Shown: positions 53,578-63,227 of the stretch, in pieces
How the letters are laid out: each line of letters starts with the position of its first letter
Numbering within the stretch: position 1 is the stretch's first letter
Assembly (NCBI RefSeq): GCF_003937915.1
Contig: NZ_RHUM01000015.1
Span: 1-64,000 of the forward strand
Source: Erwinia sp. 198
GTDB taxonomy: Bacteria > Pseudomonadota > Gammaproteobacteria > Enterobacterales > Enterobacteriaceae
Direction: 5' to 3'
Length of the DNA: 64,000 bases
Made by a program: the position numbers and the translations under genes
The notes under the pieces: generated by a model
What the model was told of the DNA's origin: nothing
The model's input: only the letters and a program-made list of their open reading frames with translations
The model's database searches: none

Positions 53578-54570
53578 TCAACGCTGCATGGCTTTATCGT
53601 AGGTGCCGCCGTCCGCAAAATGCGTTTTCTGCGCTTCAGCCCAGCCGCCGAACTTAGGATCGTCGATGGTAAACAGCTTCACCGGCGCGAATTTGTCGGC
53701 ATATTTTTTCGCCACCGCCGGATCGCGCGGACGGTAATAGTTTTGCGCTGCAATATCCTGACCTTCCGGCGAATAAAGGTATTTCAGATAGGCGTCGGCC
53801 ACTTTACGGGTATCGCGATCGTCGACCACTTTATCCACGACGGATACCGTCGGCTCGGCCAGAATCGACTCACCCGGTGTCACGATCTCAAACTGGTCTT
53901 TGCCCAGTTTGTTGACGGCCAGATAAGCTTCGTTTTCCCACGCGATCAGCACGTCGCCGATGCCGCGTTCAACAAAAGTATTGGTTGCGCCGCGTGCGCC
54001 GGAATCCTGTACTTCAACGTTCTTAAACAGCGCCTTGATATAGGCCAGCGCCTTGTCGCTGTCGCCGTTGTTTTTGTCCAGCGCCCAGCCCCAGGCAGCC
54101 AGATAGTTCCAGCGCGCGCCGCCAGAGGTTTTTGGGTTTGGCGTGATCACGGAAACGCCGGGCTTCGTCAAATCCTGCCAGTCGTGGATCTGTTTTGGGT
54201 TGCCCTTGCGGACCAGGAACACAATGGTGGAAGTATAAGGGGCGGAGTTTTCCGGCAGACGCTTGATCCAGTTTTTATCGATGCGTCCGCGCTCGGCAAT
54301 AGCGTCCACGTCGGAGGCCAGCGCCAGTGTCACCACATCGGCGCGAATGCCGTTAATCACGGAGGTTGCCTGCTTGCCGGAGCCGCCATGAGACTGGCGG
54401 ATCACCACGTTATCGCCTGTTTCCTGCTTATAATGCGCGCTGAAAGCTTTGTTGTACTGCTCGTAAAGCTCACGGGTAGGATCGTAAGAGACGTTTAACA
54501 GCTGGATATCTTTCGCCAGAACACTGGTTGAAGCCAGCAGCAGGGTTAATCCGATGCTCCACTTTTTCAT
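53578..54570 (-). CDS. sbp: periplasmic sulfate-binding protein Sbp
   Basis: Delivers sulfate (and thiosulfate) to the CysTWA ABC transporter. The 330-residue protein has a signal peptide (about 1-19, ending SVLA) and the ligand motifs [15 protein letters not shown] and [10 protein letters not shown], which hydrogen-bond sulfate. The frame is open to 54615, but MKKWSIGLT is the start. CysB regulation is expected from the family, but I did not identify a site. Confidence 0.97.
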   Translation of the reverse strand: MKKWSIGLTLLLASTSVLAKDIQLLNVSYDPTRELYEQYNKAFSAHYKQETGDNVVIRQSHGGSGKQATSVINGIRADVVTLALASDVDAIAERGRIDKNWIKRLPENSAPYTSTIVFLVRKGNPKQIHDWQDLTKPGVSVITPNPKTSGGARWNYLAAWGWALDKNNGDSDKALAYIKALFKNVEVQDSGARGATNTFVERGIGDVLIAWENEAYLAVNKLGKDQFEIVTPGESILAEPTVSVVDKVVDDRDTRKVADAYLKYLYSPEGQDIAAQNYYRPRDPAVAKKYADKFAPVKLFTIDDPKFGGWAEAQKTHFADGGTYDKAMQR

Positions 54571-54676
54571 TATGCGCGCTCCCAAAGGTTTTTTCTGGCA
54601 GAGAGCGTGACACAAAGTGACTGCTGACCTAAAGAATTAAAAGCTAGCTGTAATAACTGAATGGAATATCACTTTG

Positions 54677-54705
54677 CATAATAAAGGCGCTGACGAGCAG
54701 CGCCT
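54677..54705 (-). terminator. pfkA terminator
   Basis: On the minus strand AGGCGCTG / CAGCGCCT with a 5-nt loop is followed by TTATTATG. It starts 16 bp after the pfkA stop. Confidence 0.8.
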
Positions 54706-54721
54706 GAAAAGACATTACGAT

Positions 54722-55684
54722 TTAATAAAGACGTTTAGCCGTATCCAGCCAGTCGCCTTTAAACGGACGCTTCATATTCTCAATGGCGTCAATAATATCG
54801 TGGTGTACCATCTTCTCATTCTGAATACCGACGCAGCGGCCGCCGTAGCCCTGCAGCAGCAGCTCAATAGAGTAGGCGCCCATCCGTGAAGCCAGAATGC
54901 GGTCATAGGCTACCGGCGCGCCGCCGCGCTGAATATGGCCCAGCACCGTCGAGCGGGTTTCGCGTTTGGTTTCGGATTCGATATATTTCGCCAGCTCGTC
55001 GATATCGCAAATGTGCTCGGTAATCGCCACAATCGCGTGCTTTTTGCCTTTAGCGATGCCCGCTTTAATTTCCTGCACCAGCTCTTCGCGGGTAAACGGG
55101 ATTTCCGGCAGGACGATAAATTCGCAGCCGCCCGCGATAGCTGCCGCCAGCGTCAGATCGCCGCAGTAGCGACCCATCACTTCGACAATAGAGATACGCT
55201 GATGGGAAGAAGACGTATCGCGCAGGCGGTCAATAGCCTCTACCACCGTTTCCAGCGCGGTAAAGTAGCCGATAGTGTAATCCGTACCGGCTACGTCGTT
55301 ATCGATGGTGCCCGGCAGGCCGATGCAGGGAAAGCCCATCTCCGTCAGCCTTTTGGCCCCCATATAAGAGCCGTCGCCGCCAATTACCACCAGCGCATCA
55401 ATCCCGCGCTTTTTCATGTTCTCAATGGCCACGGCGCGAACGGATTCTTCGCGGAACTCCGGGAAACGCGCCGACCCCAGGAAAGTGCCGCCGCGGTTGA
55501 TCATATCGGAAACGCTGTAGCGATCCAGATTTACCATGCGGTCTTCATATAATCCCAGGTAGCCGTCATAAATACCAAAAACTTCAAGATTTTCACTCAG
55601 CGCCGCACGAACGACACCCCGAATAGCTGCATTCATGCCAGGCGCGTCACCGCCGCTTGTCAGTACACCGATTTTTTTGATCAT
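54722..55684 (-). CDS. pfkA: 6-phosphofructokinase I PfkA
   Basis: Main glycolytic phosphofructokinase, allosterically inhibited by PEP and activated by ADP in E. coli. The 320-residue protein has the ATP loop [14 protein letters not shown] (about 9-22), the catalytic segment [12 protein letters not shown] (Asp127 region) and the substrate motif GRYCGD. The frame opens at 55771, but [11 protein letters not shown] at 55684 is the start. Confidence 0.98.
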   Translation of the reverse strand: MIKKIGVLTSGGDAPGMNAAIRGVVRAALSENLEVFGIYDGYLGLYEDRMVNLDRYSVSDMINRGGTFLGSARFPEFREESVRAVAIENMKKRGIDALVVIGGDGSYMGAKRLTEMGFPCIGLPGTIDNDVAGTDYTIGYFTALETVVEAIDRLRDTSSSHQRISIVEVMGRYCGDLTLAAAIAGGCEFIVLPEIPFTREELVQEIKAGIAKGKKHAIVAITEHICDIDELAKYIESETKRETRSTVLGHIQRGGAPVAYDRILASRMGAYSIELLLQGYGGRCVGIQNEKMVHHDIIDAIENMKRPFKGDWLDTAKRLY

Positions 55685-55793
55685 GACAACCTCTGAACTT
55701 GTTAATGCAAATTTTAAATTCTGAACGCCTTGGGGGATCGGCGTACGCGAGCGATCGACTAATGTTGGCAATAGTATATCAAAGCCTTTTAGC

Positions 55794-55805
55794 TGAATTG
55801 ATTCA
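55794..55805. promoter_or_regulatory. candidate Cra (FruR) operator upstream of pfkA
   Basis: GCTGAATTGATTCAGG contains the near-perfect palindrome TGAATTGATTCA, close to Cra sites (TGAAnCGnTTCA). It overlaps the -35 position relative to a TATACT -10 on the minus strand (55773-55778), as expected for the known Cra repression of pfkA. The match is by eye only. Confidence 0.5.
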
Positions 55806-55888
55806 GGTCAGGGATCATTCTGCTATTTTTTCCTCGCAAAATAACTCTTTCAGGCAATTCTCGGGTAACTCTTTTAACTCTCTGAAAA

Positions 55889-56785
55889 TCATAGCCCATT
55901 CAGCTCCTTTTCAGGTACTACCGAGCAGGGATCCTGGTGAATAGTAATATCAGAACCGGGAAAAGCTTTCAGCAATGCTCGTTCAACTTCTTCCGCAATC
56001 AGGTGCGCCTGAAACAGCGTCAGATGGTCTTTTAGCTCCAGATGCAGCTGAATAAAGCGTGTGGGGCCGGAAAGGCGCGTGCGGATATCGTGTACGCCTT
56101 CCACACCAGGCCACTGGCCGGCAATGCTCGCAATTTCTGCCTTCTCTGATTCCGGCAGCGCCCTGTCCAACAGCAGCTGTACCGCTTCGTACCCCATCCG
56201 CAGCGCGTTATAGAGGATCCAGACGCCGATACCCAACGCAAACAGCGCATCGGCACGTTTGAAGCCATACCAGCTCAATCCCAGCGCTATCAGGATGGCG
56301 CCGTTCATAATAACGTCAGATTGATAGTGAAGCATATCGGCGCGAATGGCGAGGCTGTGGGTTTTGCGCACCACCCAGCGCTGAAAAGCGACCAGGAGTA
56401 GCGTTGAAAAGAGCGCAATAAGCGTGACGATAACCCCAACCAACGGCGCACGCATGCCGGCAGGCGTCGACAGATGTTGTAATCCCGTCAGGAAGAGGAA
56501 AAGTGCGGAGCCGGAGATAAACATGCTTTGCGCCAGCGCGGCCAGCGATTCGGCCTTGCCGTGTCCAAAGGTATGTTCCTCATCGGCAGGTTGCAGGGAG
56601 TAGCGCACCACAAAGAGGTTAGTCAGCGAGGCAGCAATATCCACCAGAGAATCCACCAGCGCCGCCAGCAGGCTGACCGAGCCGGTATACCACCAGGCGA
56701 AAATCTTCACCAGAAGTAACAGAGAAGCCAGAGCCGTAGCCGCCAGAGCGGCAGAGTTAACCAGGCGCGCATAATGCTGTGCCAT
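55889..56785 (-). CDS. fieF: ferrous-iron/zinc efflux pump FieF (YiiP)
   Basis: Cation diffusion facilitator exchanging Fe2+ or Zn2+ for protons. The 298-residue protein has six membrane segments and the transport-site residues Asp45 and Asp49 (VDSLVDI) with His153 and Asp157 (HYQSD), followed by the cytoplasmic metal-binding domain (about 208-298). A TATACT -10 lies on the minus strand at 56814-56819. Confidence 0.97.
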   Translation of the reverse strand: MAQHYARLVNSAALAATALASLLLLVKIFAWWYTGSVSLLAALVDSLVDIAASLTNLFVVRYSLQPADEEHTFGHGKAESLAALAQSMFISGSALFLFLTGLQHLSTPAGMRAPLVGVIVTLIALFSTLLLVAFQRWVVRKTHSLAIRADMLHYQSDVIMNGAILIALGLSWYGFKRADALFALGIGVWILYNALRMGYEAVQLLLDRALPESEKAEIASIAGQWPGVEGVHDIRTRLSGPTRFIQLHLELKDHLTLFQAHLIAEEVERALLKAFPGSDITIHQDPCSVVPEKELNGL

Positions 56786-56832
56786 ATCGCACTCCGTTCA
56801 GGACAGTGGCTTCAGTATACCGGATTTCGGAC

Positions 56833-56877
56833 AAAAAAAGCCTCGCCATCATGAGGGGAAAGGCAGGGTGGCACTTA
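56833..56877 (-). other. degenerate CpxQ-like 3' end
   Basis: Read on the minus strand, this segment contains CACCCTGCC, TTTCCCC, TCATGATGG and seven T in the same order as the 3' half of CpxQ (57517-57555), but the hairpin stem is broken by mismatches. It may be a decayed copy of the CpxQ end at the far junction of the hicAB insertion, or a chance terminator-like similarity. Confidence 0.4.
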
Positions 56878-56955
56878 TCAGTCACCATTAAGGCATTGAT
56901 AAAAGTATTTATATTAAAAAGCATCCGCGCCCTGGCTTCATTAAAATGCTTCCGA

Positions 56956-56972
56956 ACGCTGTTTAACAGCGT
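56956..56972. repeat. 17-nt palindrome after hicB remnant
   Basis: ACGCTGTT and AACAGCGT are separated by a single T and start immediately after the TAG of the hicB remnant. It could be the module's old terminator stem; no T-run follows directly. Confidence 0.5.
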
Positions 56973-57146
56973 CTATTGTGATGCGGTAACAGGCTCTAAC
57001 GCTGCCTGAGTCAGAAAGCCCGAACGGCTTTTAAACTCCGGGCGCTTAACAACGCAACGATCGCTCCGGTCAATAAGAGACTCAGGCACCGTCACGCCGT
57101 ACGCGTGCCGATCGTCACCCGTCCCGGTCGCAATTGGATAAAACAT
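56973..57146 (-). pseudogene. hicB: hicB antitoxin remnant with internal deletion
   Basis: A 57-codon open frame whose N-terminus MFYPIATGTGDDRHAYGVTV is the typical start of HicB antitoxins, joined in frame to LIDRSDRCVVKRPEFKSRSG followed by FLTQAA, which is the typical C-terminal DNA-binding end. Intact members of this type are about 130-140 residues, so the central 75-85 residues are gone. The product is unlikely to neutralise a toxin. It follows a hicA remnant by about 35 bp with a GGAGAGG site, as in live hicAB operons. The assignment is from pattern recall, not a search. Confidence 0.8.
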
Positions 57147-57181
57147 ATTTTTAAGCCTCTCCGGGTAAGCAGGAGATCCGG

Positions 57182-57360
57182 TCAGATGCCCGTCTGTTTC
57201 CTGACACTTTTACCGTGATGACCGGTAAATCTTTTTTAGGATGAGGTCTCGTCACCAGCCCCGGTTTGGTTGGATGAGTAAAATGGTGATGGCTACCGTT
57301 TACCCACACCAGGACTCAGCCATCATCCCTGGTTTCTGCACTGAGCTTCCTGCTATCCAT
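57182..57360 (-). pseudogene. hicA: hicA toxin pseudogene
   Basis: The minus strand reads MDSRKLSAETRDDG, a TGA stop where HicA has a Trp, then VLVWVNGSHHHFTHPTKPGL and VTRPHPKKDLPVITVK; one missing A in the run at about 57209-57212 then shifts the frame, after which SVRKQTGI and a stop follow. Restored, the product would be 59 residues with the HicA fold signature GSHHxFxHP (catalytic His), PHPKKDLP and RKQxGI. Two independent inactivating changes show the mRNA-interferase toxin is dead. It is the first gene of a decayed hicAB module. Confidence 0.82.
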
Positions 57361-57516
57361 CCCTGCGCCCTGTAGTGTCGTCATAAAACAATAACAACCC
57401 TGATACGCAACGAGATGAAGTTATTAGGGTTACCCTTTCTCACGTTCGGAAGACAACAGCCTGTAATGAAAGGTTTTTTGAGCAATCATCAGAGGCGGAG
57501 GGGTGAAAAGCCTGAT

Positions 57517-57574
57517 AAAAAAAACCCCCACATCATGTGGGGGAAGACAGGGATGGTGTCTATGGCAAGGAAAA
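57517..57574 (-). ncRNA. cpxQ: CpxQ small RNA (cpxP 3' UTR)
   Basis: The minus strand from 57574 begins TTTTCCTTGCCATAGACACC and ends in a CCCCCACATGATGTGGGGG hairpin (57525-57543) plus eight T. It is almost identical to the 58-nt CpxQ of Salmonella and E. coli, which RNase E releases from the cpxP mRNA and which, with Hfq, represses envelope-protein mRNAs. The mapped 5' end would be 13 nt after the cpxP stop. The hairpin also terminates cpxP transcription. Confidence 0.93.
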
Positions 57575-57587
57575 AAGGGATATTCTG

Positions 57588-58097
57588 CTACTGGTTACTG
57601 CCTGTGCTACTTACAGCCTGCAGCGGTGTAACGTGCTGCGCTTCCGTCAGGCGGCGCATTTCGTTTATGCGCTGCTGATGTTTATGATTCAGAACGGCTT
57701 GCTGCGCCGGCGTCAACAGGTGATACATCTGGTAGCGCACTCGCGCCATCTCTACCTGCCGTGCCGCTTCAGCCTGAGCAATTTTGTCGACGCGGGCTTT
57801 ATAGGCCGCCTCATCAAATTTATCTGCAATAATCATTGCGTGCAGCTGTTCTAAATCGTTAATACTTATGGGAGAACGCTCATGACGCGCCTGCTGCATC
57901 AGATCCCGTAACTGCTGGCGCTGCTGTTCGGTAAGATCGATGCCATCAAACATGTGGTTTTGCGGAACTTGCGCCATACTGCCTGGCACTGCGCTACCCC
58001 GATGCATCTCGTCAAACGTCGTCACATCTGTAGCCCATGCGGCGGAGAAGCTAAGTATCAGCGCCGGAACCACAACGACGGCGGTAACTTTGCGCAT
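57588..58097 (-). CDS. cpxP: periplasmic Cpx adaptor/inhibitor CpxP
   Basis: Periplasmic LTxxQ-family protein that inhibits CpxA and helps deliver misfolded proteins to DegP. The 169-residue protein has a signal peptide (about 1-22, ending AAWA) and the two family motifs, LTEQQRQQLRDLMQQARHE and LTPAQQ, in a helical body. The C-terminal tail is diverged from E. coli. It is transcribed away from cpxR across a CpxR box, and its mRNA carries CpxQ. Confidence 0.96.
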   Translation of the reverse strand: MRKVTAVVVVPALILSFSAAWATDVTTFDEMHRGSAVPGSMAQVPQNHMFDGIDLTEQQRQQLRDLMQQARHERSPISINDLEQLHAMIIADKFDEAAYKARVDKIAQAEAARQVEMARVRYQMYHLLTPAQQAVLNHKHQQRINEMRRLTEAQHVTPLQAVSSTGSNQ

Positions 58098-58179
58098 CGT
58101 TAACTCCCAGGTTGGTTTCCATATTTCGATTCAACGAAAATCAGTCTACGGGGGCAGCTGCAAACATGCGTCAGGGGGT

Positions 58180-58194
58180 GTAAAACTACGTAAA
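58180..58194. promoter_or_regulatory. CpxR box between cpxP and cpxR
   Basis: GTAAAactacGTAAA is a perfect match to the CpxR consensus GTAAA-N5-GTAAA. It lies in the divergent cpxP-cpxR promoter region, consistent with strong induction of cpxP and autoregulation of cpxRA. Confidence 0.85.
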
Positions 58195-58249
58195 GTCATG
58201 GATTGCGGGCATTCGTTCACGGTATTTTGCCTGTGGAGGGCAATAAAAA

Positions 58250-58948
58250 ATGAATAAAATACTGTTGGTTGACGACGATCGCGAATTGACTTCGCTGTTG
58301 AAAGAATTGCTTGAAATGGAAGGGTTCGACGTACTGGTAGCCGGCGACGGTGAGCAGGCGCTGGCTCTGTTGGATAGTTCTGTCGATCTGTTACTTCTCG
58401 ACGTTATGATGCCCAAAAAGAACGGTATTGATACCCTGAAAGAGCTGCGTCAGCAGCATCAAACGCCGGTTATCATGTTGACCGCGCGCGGTAGCGAGCT
58501 GGATCGCGTTCTGGGGCTGGAACTGGGTGCGGATGACTATCTGCCTAAGCCCTTCAACGATCGCGAACTGGTGGCCCGTATACGCGCGATTTTACGCCGC
58601 TCCAACTGGAGTGAACAGCAACAGCAGCACGACAGCGGTTCCCCAACGCTGGAGGTTGACCATCTGCGCCTGAATCCGGGGCGTCAGGAAGCCAGCTTTG
58701 ACGACGTCACGCTGGATTTAACCGGTACCGAGTTTACGCTGCTCTATCTGCTCGCGCAGCATCTGGGCCAGGTCGTCTCTCGCGAACACCTGAGCCAGGA
58801 AGTGTTAGGCAAACGCTTAACGCCGTTTGATCGCGCCATTGATATGCATATTTCCAACCTGCGCCGCAAACTACCGGATCGCAAGGATGGGCATCCCTGG
58901 TTTAAAACGCTGCGCGGTCGGGGCTACCTGATGGTCTCCGCTACATGA
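58250..58948 (+). CDS. cpxR: envelope-stress response regulator CpxR
   Basis: OmpR-family response regulator. The 232-residue protein has a receiver domain with the acidic pocket VDDD (7-10), phosphorylated Asp51 and the conserved Lys in LPKPF, followed by a winged-helix DNA-binding domain (about 130-230). It overlaps cpxA by 4 bp (ATGA), so translation is coupled. Confidence 0.98.
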   Translation: MNKILLVDDDRELTSLLKELLEMEGFDVLVAGDGEQALALLDSSVDLLLLDVMMPKKNGIDTLKELRQQHQTPVIMLTARGSELDRVLGLELGADDYLPKPFNDRELVARIRAILRRSNWSEQQQQHDSGSPTLEVDHLRLNPGRQEASFDDVTLDLTGTEFTLLYLLAQHLGQVVSREHLSQEVLGKRLTPFDRAIDMHISNLRRKLPDRKDGHPWFKTLRGRGYLMVSAT

Positions 58949-60321
58949 TATCGAGCCTGACTACCCGCATCTTTGCCATTTTTTGGCTGACCCTGGCGCT
59001 GGTGCTGATGCTGGTGCTGATGGTGCCCAAACTTGATACCCGTCAGATGACGCCGCTGCTTGATAATGAGCAGCGGCAGGGCACCATGATAGAACAACAC
59101 GTCGAGGCGGAGCTGATGCAGGATCCGCCCAACGATTTAATGTGGTGGCGCAGGCTGTTTCGCGCCATCGACAAGTGGGCACCGCCGGGTCAGCGCCTGC
59201 TACTGGTGACGAGTGAAGGCCGCGTGATCGGCGCGCAGCATAACGAAATGCAGGTTATCCGTAACTTTATCGGCCAGTCCGATAATGCCGACCACCCGCA
59301 GAAAAAGAAATATGGCCGGACAGAGATGCTCGGGCCGTTTTCCGTGCGCGATGGCGAAGACAGCTATCAGCTCTACCTGATCAGGCCTGCCGGCAGTTCG
59401 CAGCTGGATTTTATCAACCTGCTGTTTGACCGCCCGCTGCTGCTGCTGATCGTTACCATGCTGATCAGCTCGCCGCTGCTGCTCTGGCTGGCGTGGAGCC
59501 TGGCGAAACCGGCGCGCAAACTGAAACACGCGGCCGATGACGTGGCCGCCGGTAACCTGCGGCAGCGCCCTGAGCTGGAATCAGGCCCGCAGGAGTTTCT
59601 TGCCGCCGGTTCCAGCTTTAACCAAATGGTGAGCGCGCTGGAGCGGATGATGACCGCACAGCAGCGCCTGTTGTCTGATATCTCGCACGAGCTGCGCACG
59701 CCGTTGACGCGATTACAGCTGGCTACCGCGCTGATGCGTCGTCGCCAGGGCGAAGGTAAAGAGCTACAGCGCATTGAGATGGAGGCGCAAAGGCTGGACG
59801 GCATGATCAACGATCTGCTGGTGCTGTCGCGCACCCAGCACAAGAACGCGCTGGTCAGCGAAGCGATGAAGGCCAATCATCTCTGGTCAGGCGTGTTGGA
59901 CGACGCCCGGTTTGAAGCGGAGCAGATGGGCAAAACGCTGGAGGTTCCCTATCCGCCAGGGCCGTGGCCGCTTTACGGCAACCCGAGCGCGCTGGACAGC
60001 GCGCTGGAAAATATCGTTCGTAACGCGCTGCGCTATTCCCATAGCCGTATCGTAGTCAGCTTTTCCGTGGATAAACAGGGCATTACCATCCATGTGGATG
60101 ATGATGGCCCGGGCGTCAGTGCGGAAGATCGCGAGCAGATTTTCCGACCGTTTTACCGTACCGACGAGGCACGCGACCGTGAATCCGGCGGCACCGGCCT
60201 GGGGCTGGCGATTGTGGAAACCGCCATTCAGCAGCATCGCGGCTGGGTGAAAGCGGATGACAGCCCCCTTGGCGGTCTGCGACTGACGCTCTGGCTGCCG
60301 CTCTATACCAGCAACAGCTGA
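58945..60321 (+). CDS. cpxA: envelope-stress sensor kinase CpxA
   Basis: Inner-membrane histidine kinase/phosphatase for CpxR. The 458-residue protein has membrane segments at about 8-28 and 164-184, a periplasmic sensor between them, a HAMP linker, phosphorylated His248 in [15 protein letters not shown], and ATP-binding N, G1 and G2 boxes ([25 protein letters not shown]). Confidence 0.98.
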   Translation: MISSLTTRIFAIFWLTLALVLMLVLMVPKLDTRQMTPLLDNEQRQGTMIEQHVEAELMQDPPNDLMWWRRLFRAIDKWAPPGQRLLLVTSEGRVIGAQHNEMQVIRNFIGQSDNADHPQKKKYGRTEMLGPFSVRDGEDSYQLYLIRPAGSSQLDFINLLFDRPLLLLIVTMLISSPLLLWLAWSLAKPARKLKHAADDVAAGNLRQRPELESGPQEFLAAGSSFNQMVSALERMMTAQQRLLSDISHELRTPLTRLQLATALMRRRQGEGKELQRIEMEAQRLDGMINDLLVLSRTQHKNALVSEAMKANHLWSGVLDDARFEAEQMGKTLEVPYPPGPWPLYGNPSALDSALENIVRNALRYSHSRIVVSFSVDKQGITIHVDDDGPGVSAEDREQIFRPFYRTDEARDRESGGTGLGLAIVETAIQQHRGWVKADDSPLGGLRLTLWLPLYTSNS

Positions 60322-60362
60322 ATTTGCTATGCTGCGGCCCTTGTGAACGAGGGCCGCCGCTG

Positions 60363-60836
60363 ATGCTGAATATCGTACTTTTTGAACCTGAAATCCCCCC
60401 AAACACGGGCAATATTATTCGCCTGTGCGCCAATACAGGCTTTCGCCTGCATCTGATCGAGCCGCTGGGTTTTACCTGGGATGATAAGCGCCTGCGCCGG
60501 GCTGGTCTGGATTACCATGAATTCACCGCCATCCAGCGTCACGCCGACTATGCGGCTTTTCTGGCAGCCGAACAGCCGCAGCGCCTGTTTGCGTTGACCA
60601 CCAAAGGCACGCCCGCGCACAGCGCCGTAAGCTATCAGAAAGGGGATTATTTGCTTTTCGGCCCGGAAACGCGCGGCCTGCCCAAAGAGATTTTGGACGC
60701 GCTGCCTGCGGCGCAGAAAATTCGTATTCCAATGCAGCCGGACAGCCGCAGCATGAACCTGTCGAATGCGGTTTCCGTAGTGGTTTATGAAGCGTGGCGC
60801 CAGCTGGACTATGCGGGCGCGCTGATTAAAAGCTAA
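60363..60836 (+). CDS. trmL: tRNA 2'-O-methyltransferase TrmL
   Basis: SPOUT-family enzyme methylating the wobble ribose of two leucine tRNAs in E. coli. The 157-residue protein has the SPOUT knot motifs [13 protein letters not shown] (about 15-27), [11 protein letters not shown] and [17 protein letters not shown]. The frame opens at 60324, but [10 protein letters not shown] at 60363 gives the E. coli length. It overlaps the convergent cysE by 4 bp. Confidence 0.97.
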   Translation: MLNIVLFEPEIPPNTGNIIRLCANTGFRLHLIEPLGFTWDDKRLRRAGLDYHEFTAIQRHADYAAFLAAEQPQRLFALTTKGTPAHSAVSYQKGDYLLFGPETRGLPKEILDALPAAQKIRIPMQPDSRSMNLSNAVSVVVYEAWRQLDYAGALIKS

Positions 60837-61654
60837 ATACCGTCGCCGAACTCAAAGCCCGGCACCATACCGTTGAAGTGCTGATCCATCTCCATTGACG
60901 GCTTGTCGCTGCTGGGTTTGCCAACAATGCGCGCCGGTACGCCGGCCGCCGTGGTATGCGGCGGCACAGGTTGTAGCACGACGGAACCGGCGCCGATTTT
61001 GGCACCGCGTCCTACTTCAATGTTGCCCAGCACTTTCGCGCCCGCGCCAATCATCACGCCTTCGCGGATTTTAGGGTGACGGTCGCCGCTGGTCTTGCCC
61101 GTCCCGCCCAGCGTCACCGATTGCAGGATAGAAACATCATCTTCAATCACGGCGGTTTCGCCCACGACAATGCCTGTAGCGTGGTCGAGCATGATGCCGC
61201 GTCCGATCTTCGCGGCCGGATGAATATCCACGGCAAAAGAGACAGAGATTTCGTTCTGCAGATAGATGGCCAACGCGCGGCGGCCTTCATTCCACAGCCA
61301 GTGGCCGATACGGTAAGCCTGTAGAGCATGAAACCCTTTCAGGTAGAGCAGGGGCGTAGAGTATTTGTCGATGGCGGGATCGCGCTGACGTACGGCCTGG
61401 ATGTCGCAGGCGGCCGACTGGATCATAGAGGCGTCCTGCTTATAGGCTTCCTGGACAATCTCGCGGATGGCAATAGCGGGCATGATTGGATTAGCCAGCT
61501 TGTTAGCCAGCATATAGCTCAGCGCGCTCCCCAAATCATCGTGTTTTAACAAGGTAGCGTGGTAAAAACTGGCCAGCATCGGCTCGCCTTCCGCCAGCGC
61601 CCGCGCTTCCTCTTTGATATAATCCCAGACCATCCCGGGCTCTACACACGGCAT
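60833..61654 (-). CDS. cysE: serine O-acetyltransferase CysE
   Basis: Makes O-acetylserine for cysteine synthesis and is feedback-inhibited by cysteine. The 273-residue protein has an N-terminal helical domain and a left-handed beta-helix (about 140-245) with the catalytic His/Asp motifs [14 protein letters not shown] and SGDRHPKI, and the C-terminus FGDGI, whose final Ile is needed to bind CysK. The frame opens at 61672; the ATG at 61654 has a GGGGAG site and restores the E. coli length. Confidence 0.97.
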   Translation of the reverse strand: MPCVEPGMVWDYIKEEARALAEGEPMLASFYHATLLKHDDLGSALSYMLANKLANPIMPAIAIREIVQEAYKQDASMIQSAACDIQAVRQRDPAIDKYSTPLLYLKGFHALQAYRIGHWLWNEGRRALAIYLQNEISVSFAVDIHPAAKIGRGIMLDHATGIVVGETAVIEDDVSILQSVTLGGTGKTSGDRHPKIREGVMIGAGAKVLGNIEVGRGAKIGAGSVVLQPVPPHTTAAGVPARIVGKPSSDKPSMEMDQHFNGMVPGFEFGDGI

Positions 61655-61701
61655 TACTCTACTCCCCATCAAATAACAGAATACTGCGGCGCTTCCCTGT
61701 C

Positions 61702-62712
61702 TCAGCTGATGCTGTTTTCATCTTTCCGTGTACGCCCAAGCAGGCTTAATGCTGCCTCCCGCGCGTTTTTTTCGCAATACAATACCTGATAAATTTGCTC
61801 GGTTATCGGCATCTCCACGCCGCAGCGTGCGGCCAGCGCCCTCACCTCTTTGGTATTTCGGAATCCTTCCACTACCTGCCCGATAGTATTTTGCGCCGCC
61901 ATCACGTCCATTCCCTGCCCCAGCATCATGCCGAAGCGGCGATTGCGCGATTGATTATCGGTGCAGGTCAGCACCAGATCGCCCAGTCCCGCCATGCCCA
62001 TAAAGGTGGCGGGATCGGCCCCCAGCGCTACGCCCAGCCGGGACATTTCCGCCAGGCCCCGGGTAATCAGTGCCGTTCTGGCGTTGGCGCCAAAGCCGAT
62101 ACCGTCAGAAATACCCGCACCGATGGCGATAACGTTTTTTACCGCGCCGCCAAGCTGCACGCCGGTAAAATCAGGGTTGTTATAAACGCGAAAGCTTTTG
62201 CCGCAGTGGAGCAGCTGCTGTAAATCGTCGGCAAATTCCGCATCCGTCGCGGCCAGCGCGATCGCCGTCGGCATTCCCGCCGCCAGCTCTTTGGCAAAAG
62301 TCGGGCCGGACACAATCGCCAGCGGCAGACTGTCGCCCAGGATTTCGCGCGCCACGTCCTGCAACAGCCGCCCGGTCTCTTTTTCCAGCCCTTTGGTGGC
62401 CCAGACAATGCGGGAATCGCTGCGCAGGTGCGGTTTGATTTGTTGTAACAGATCGCCGAACACATGGCTGGGAACAACCACCAGCAGATCGCGGCTGGCG
62501 GCAATAGCCGTAGCCAGGTCGCTCTCAAGGCTCAGCGAGTCGGGAAAAGGAACATCGGGCAGAAAGGCCGCATTGCAGCGGTCAGCCTGGAGCTGCGCCA
62601 GATGCTGTGGGTTATGGCCCCACATCACCACGTCGTGTCCGTTACGGGCCAGCGTGATAGCCAGGGCGGTGCCGTACGAGCCGGCACCGAGTACACTCAT
62701 TGAGGCAGGCAT
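61702..62712 (-). CDS. gpsA: glycerol-3-phosphate dehydrogenase GpsA
   Basis: Reduces DHAP to glycerol-3-phosphate for phospholipid synthesis. The 336-residue protein has the NAD(P) loop [10 protein letters not shown] (about 9-18), the catalytic Lys region [13 protein letters not shown] and the substrate segment [14 protein letters not shown]. Its ATG overlaps the secB stop (TAATG), so the two are translationally coupled as part of a yibN-grxC-secB-gpsA-cysE gene series. Confidence 0.97.
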   Translation of the reverse strand: MPASMSVLGAGSYGTALAITLARNGHDVVMWGHNPQHLAQLQADRCNAAFLPDVPFPDSLSLESDLATAIAASRDLLVVVPSHVFGDLLQQIKPHLRSDSRIVWATKGLEKETGRLLQDVAREILGDSLPLAIVSGPTFAKELAAGMPTAIALAATDAEFADDLQQLLHCGKSFRVYNNPDFTGVQLGGAVKNVIAIGAGISDGIGFGANARTALITRGLAEMSRLGVALGADPATFMGMAGLGDLVLTCTDNQSRNRRFGMMLGQGMDVMAAQNTIGQVVEGFRNTKEVRALAARCGVEMPITEQIYQVLYCEKNAREAALSLLGRTRKDENSIS

Positions 62713-63179
62713 TATGCATCCTGTTGCGGAGCGGCGCCTTCACCTGACTGCTGCTGCAGATAGTTCATAAACAGCGCGTCAAAGTTAACCGGCGCCAGGT
62801 TAAGCTGCGGGAAGGTCCCACGGGAAACCAGGCTGGTAATGCATTCGCGCGCATAAGGGAACAGGATGTTCGGACAGTATGCGCCCAGGCAATGCGCCAT
62901 CTGGTTGCCATCAATGCCGGCCACGGAGAAAATGCCCGCCTGCTGCACTTCACACAGGAAAGCCGTATCTTCGCCCACGGTGGCGGTTACGGTTACGCGC
63001 AGAACCACTTCATACACGTCATCAGCCAGCAGAGTGGATGCCGTATCCAGATCCAGTTTCACTTCTGGTTCCCACTCTTTCTGGAAAACCTGCGGCGCAT
63101 TTGGTGCTTCAAAAGAGACGTCTTTAGTATAGATACGCTGGATCTGGAAAGACATCTCGGTGTTATTTTGTTCTGACAT
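62712..63179 (-). CDS. secB: protein-export chaperone SecB
   Basis: Tetrameric chaperone that keeps preproteins unfolded and hands them to SecA. The 155-residue protein has the conserved core [15 protein letters not shown] (about 14-28) and [16 protein letters not shown], and the variable acidic/glutamine-rich C-terminal tail ending APQQDA. It lies about 48 bp after grxC. Confidence 0.98.
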   Translation of the reverse strand: MSEQNNTEMSFQIQRIYTKDVSFEAPNAPQVFQKEWEPEVKLDLDTASTLLADDVYEVVLRVTVTATVGEDTAFLCEVQQAGIFSVAGIDGNQMAHCLGAYCPNILFPYARECITSLVSRGTFPQLNLAPVNFDALFMNYLQQQSGEGAAPQQDA

Positions 63180-63227
63180 ATTAAAATCCTATGGGTTAAT
63201 AATCCGTTATTGCGCCACTTGCCCGCG

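Noticed and set aside
53470-54498. Long plus-strand open frame of 342 codons opposite sbp
   Set aside because: It is the antisense shadow of sbp, a highly conserved gene with signal peptide and ligand motifs. The shadow has no family motif and no ribosome site.
56779-57009. Plus-strand open frame of 76 codons upstream of cpxP
   Set aside because: It overlaps the fieF start and promoter and runs antisense to the hicB remnant, and has no conserved motif.
57415-57678. Plus-strand open frame of 87 codons with a lipoprotein-like stretch (LLPVLLTACSG)
   Set aside because: It runs antisense through CpxQ and the cpxP 3' end, and the lipobox-like stretch arises from the reverse of cpxP codons. There is no ribosome site before its start.
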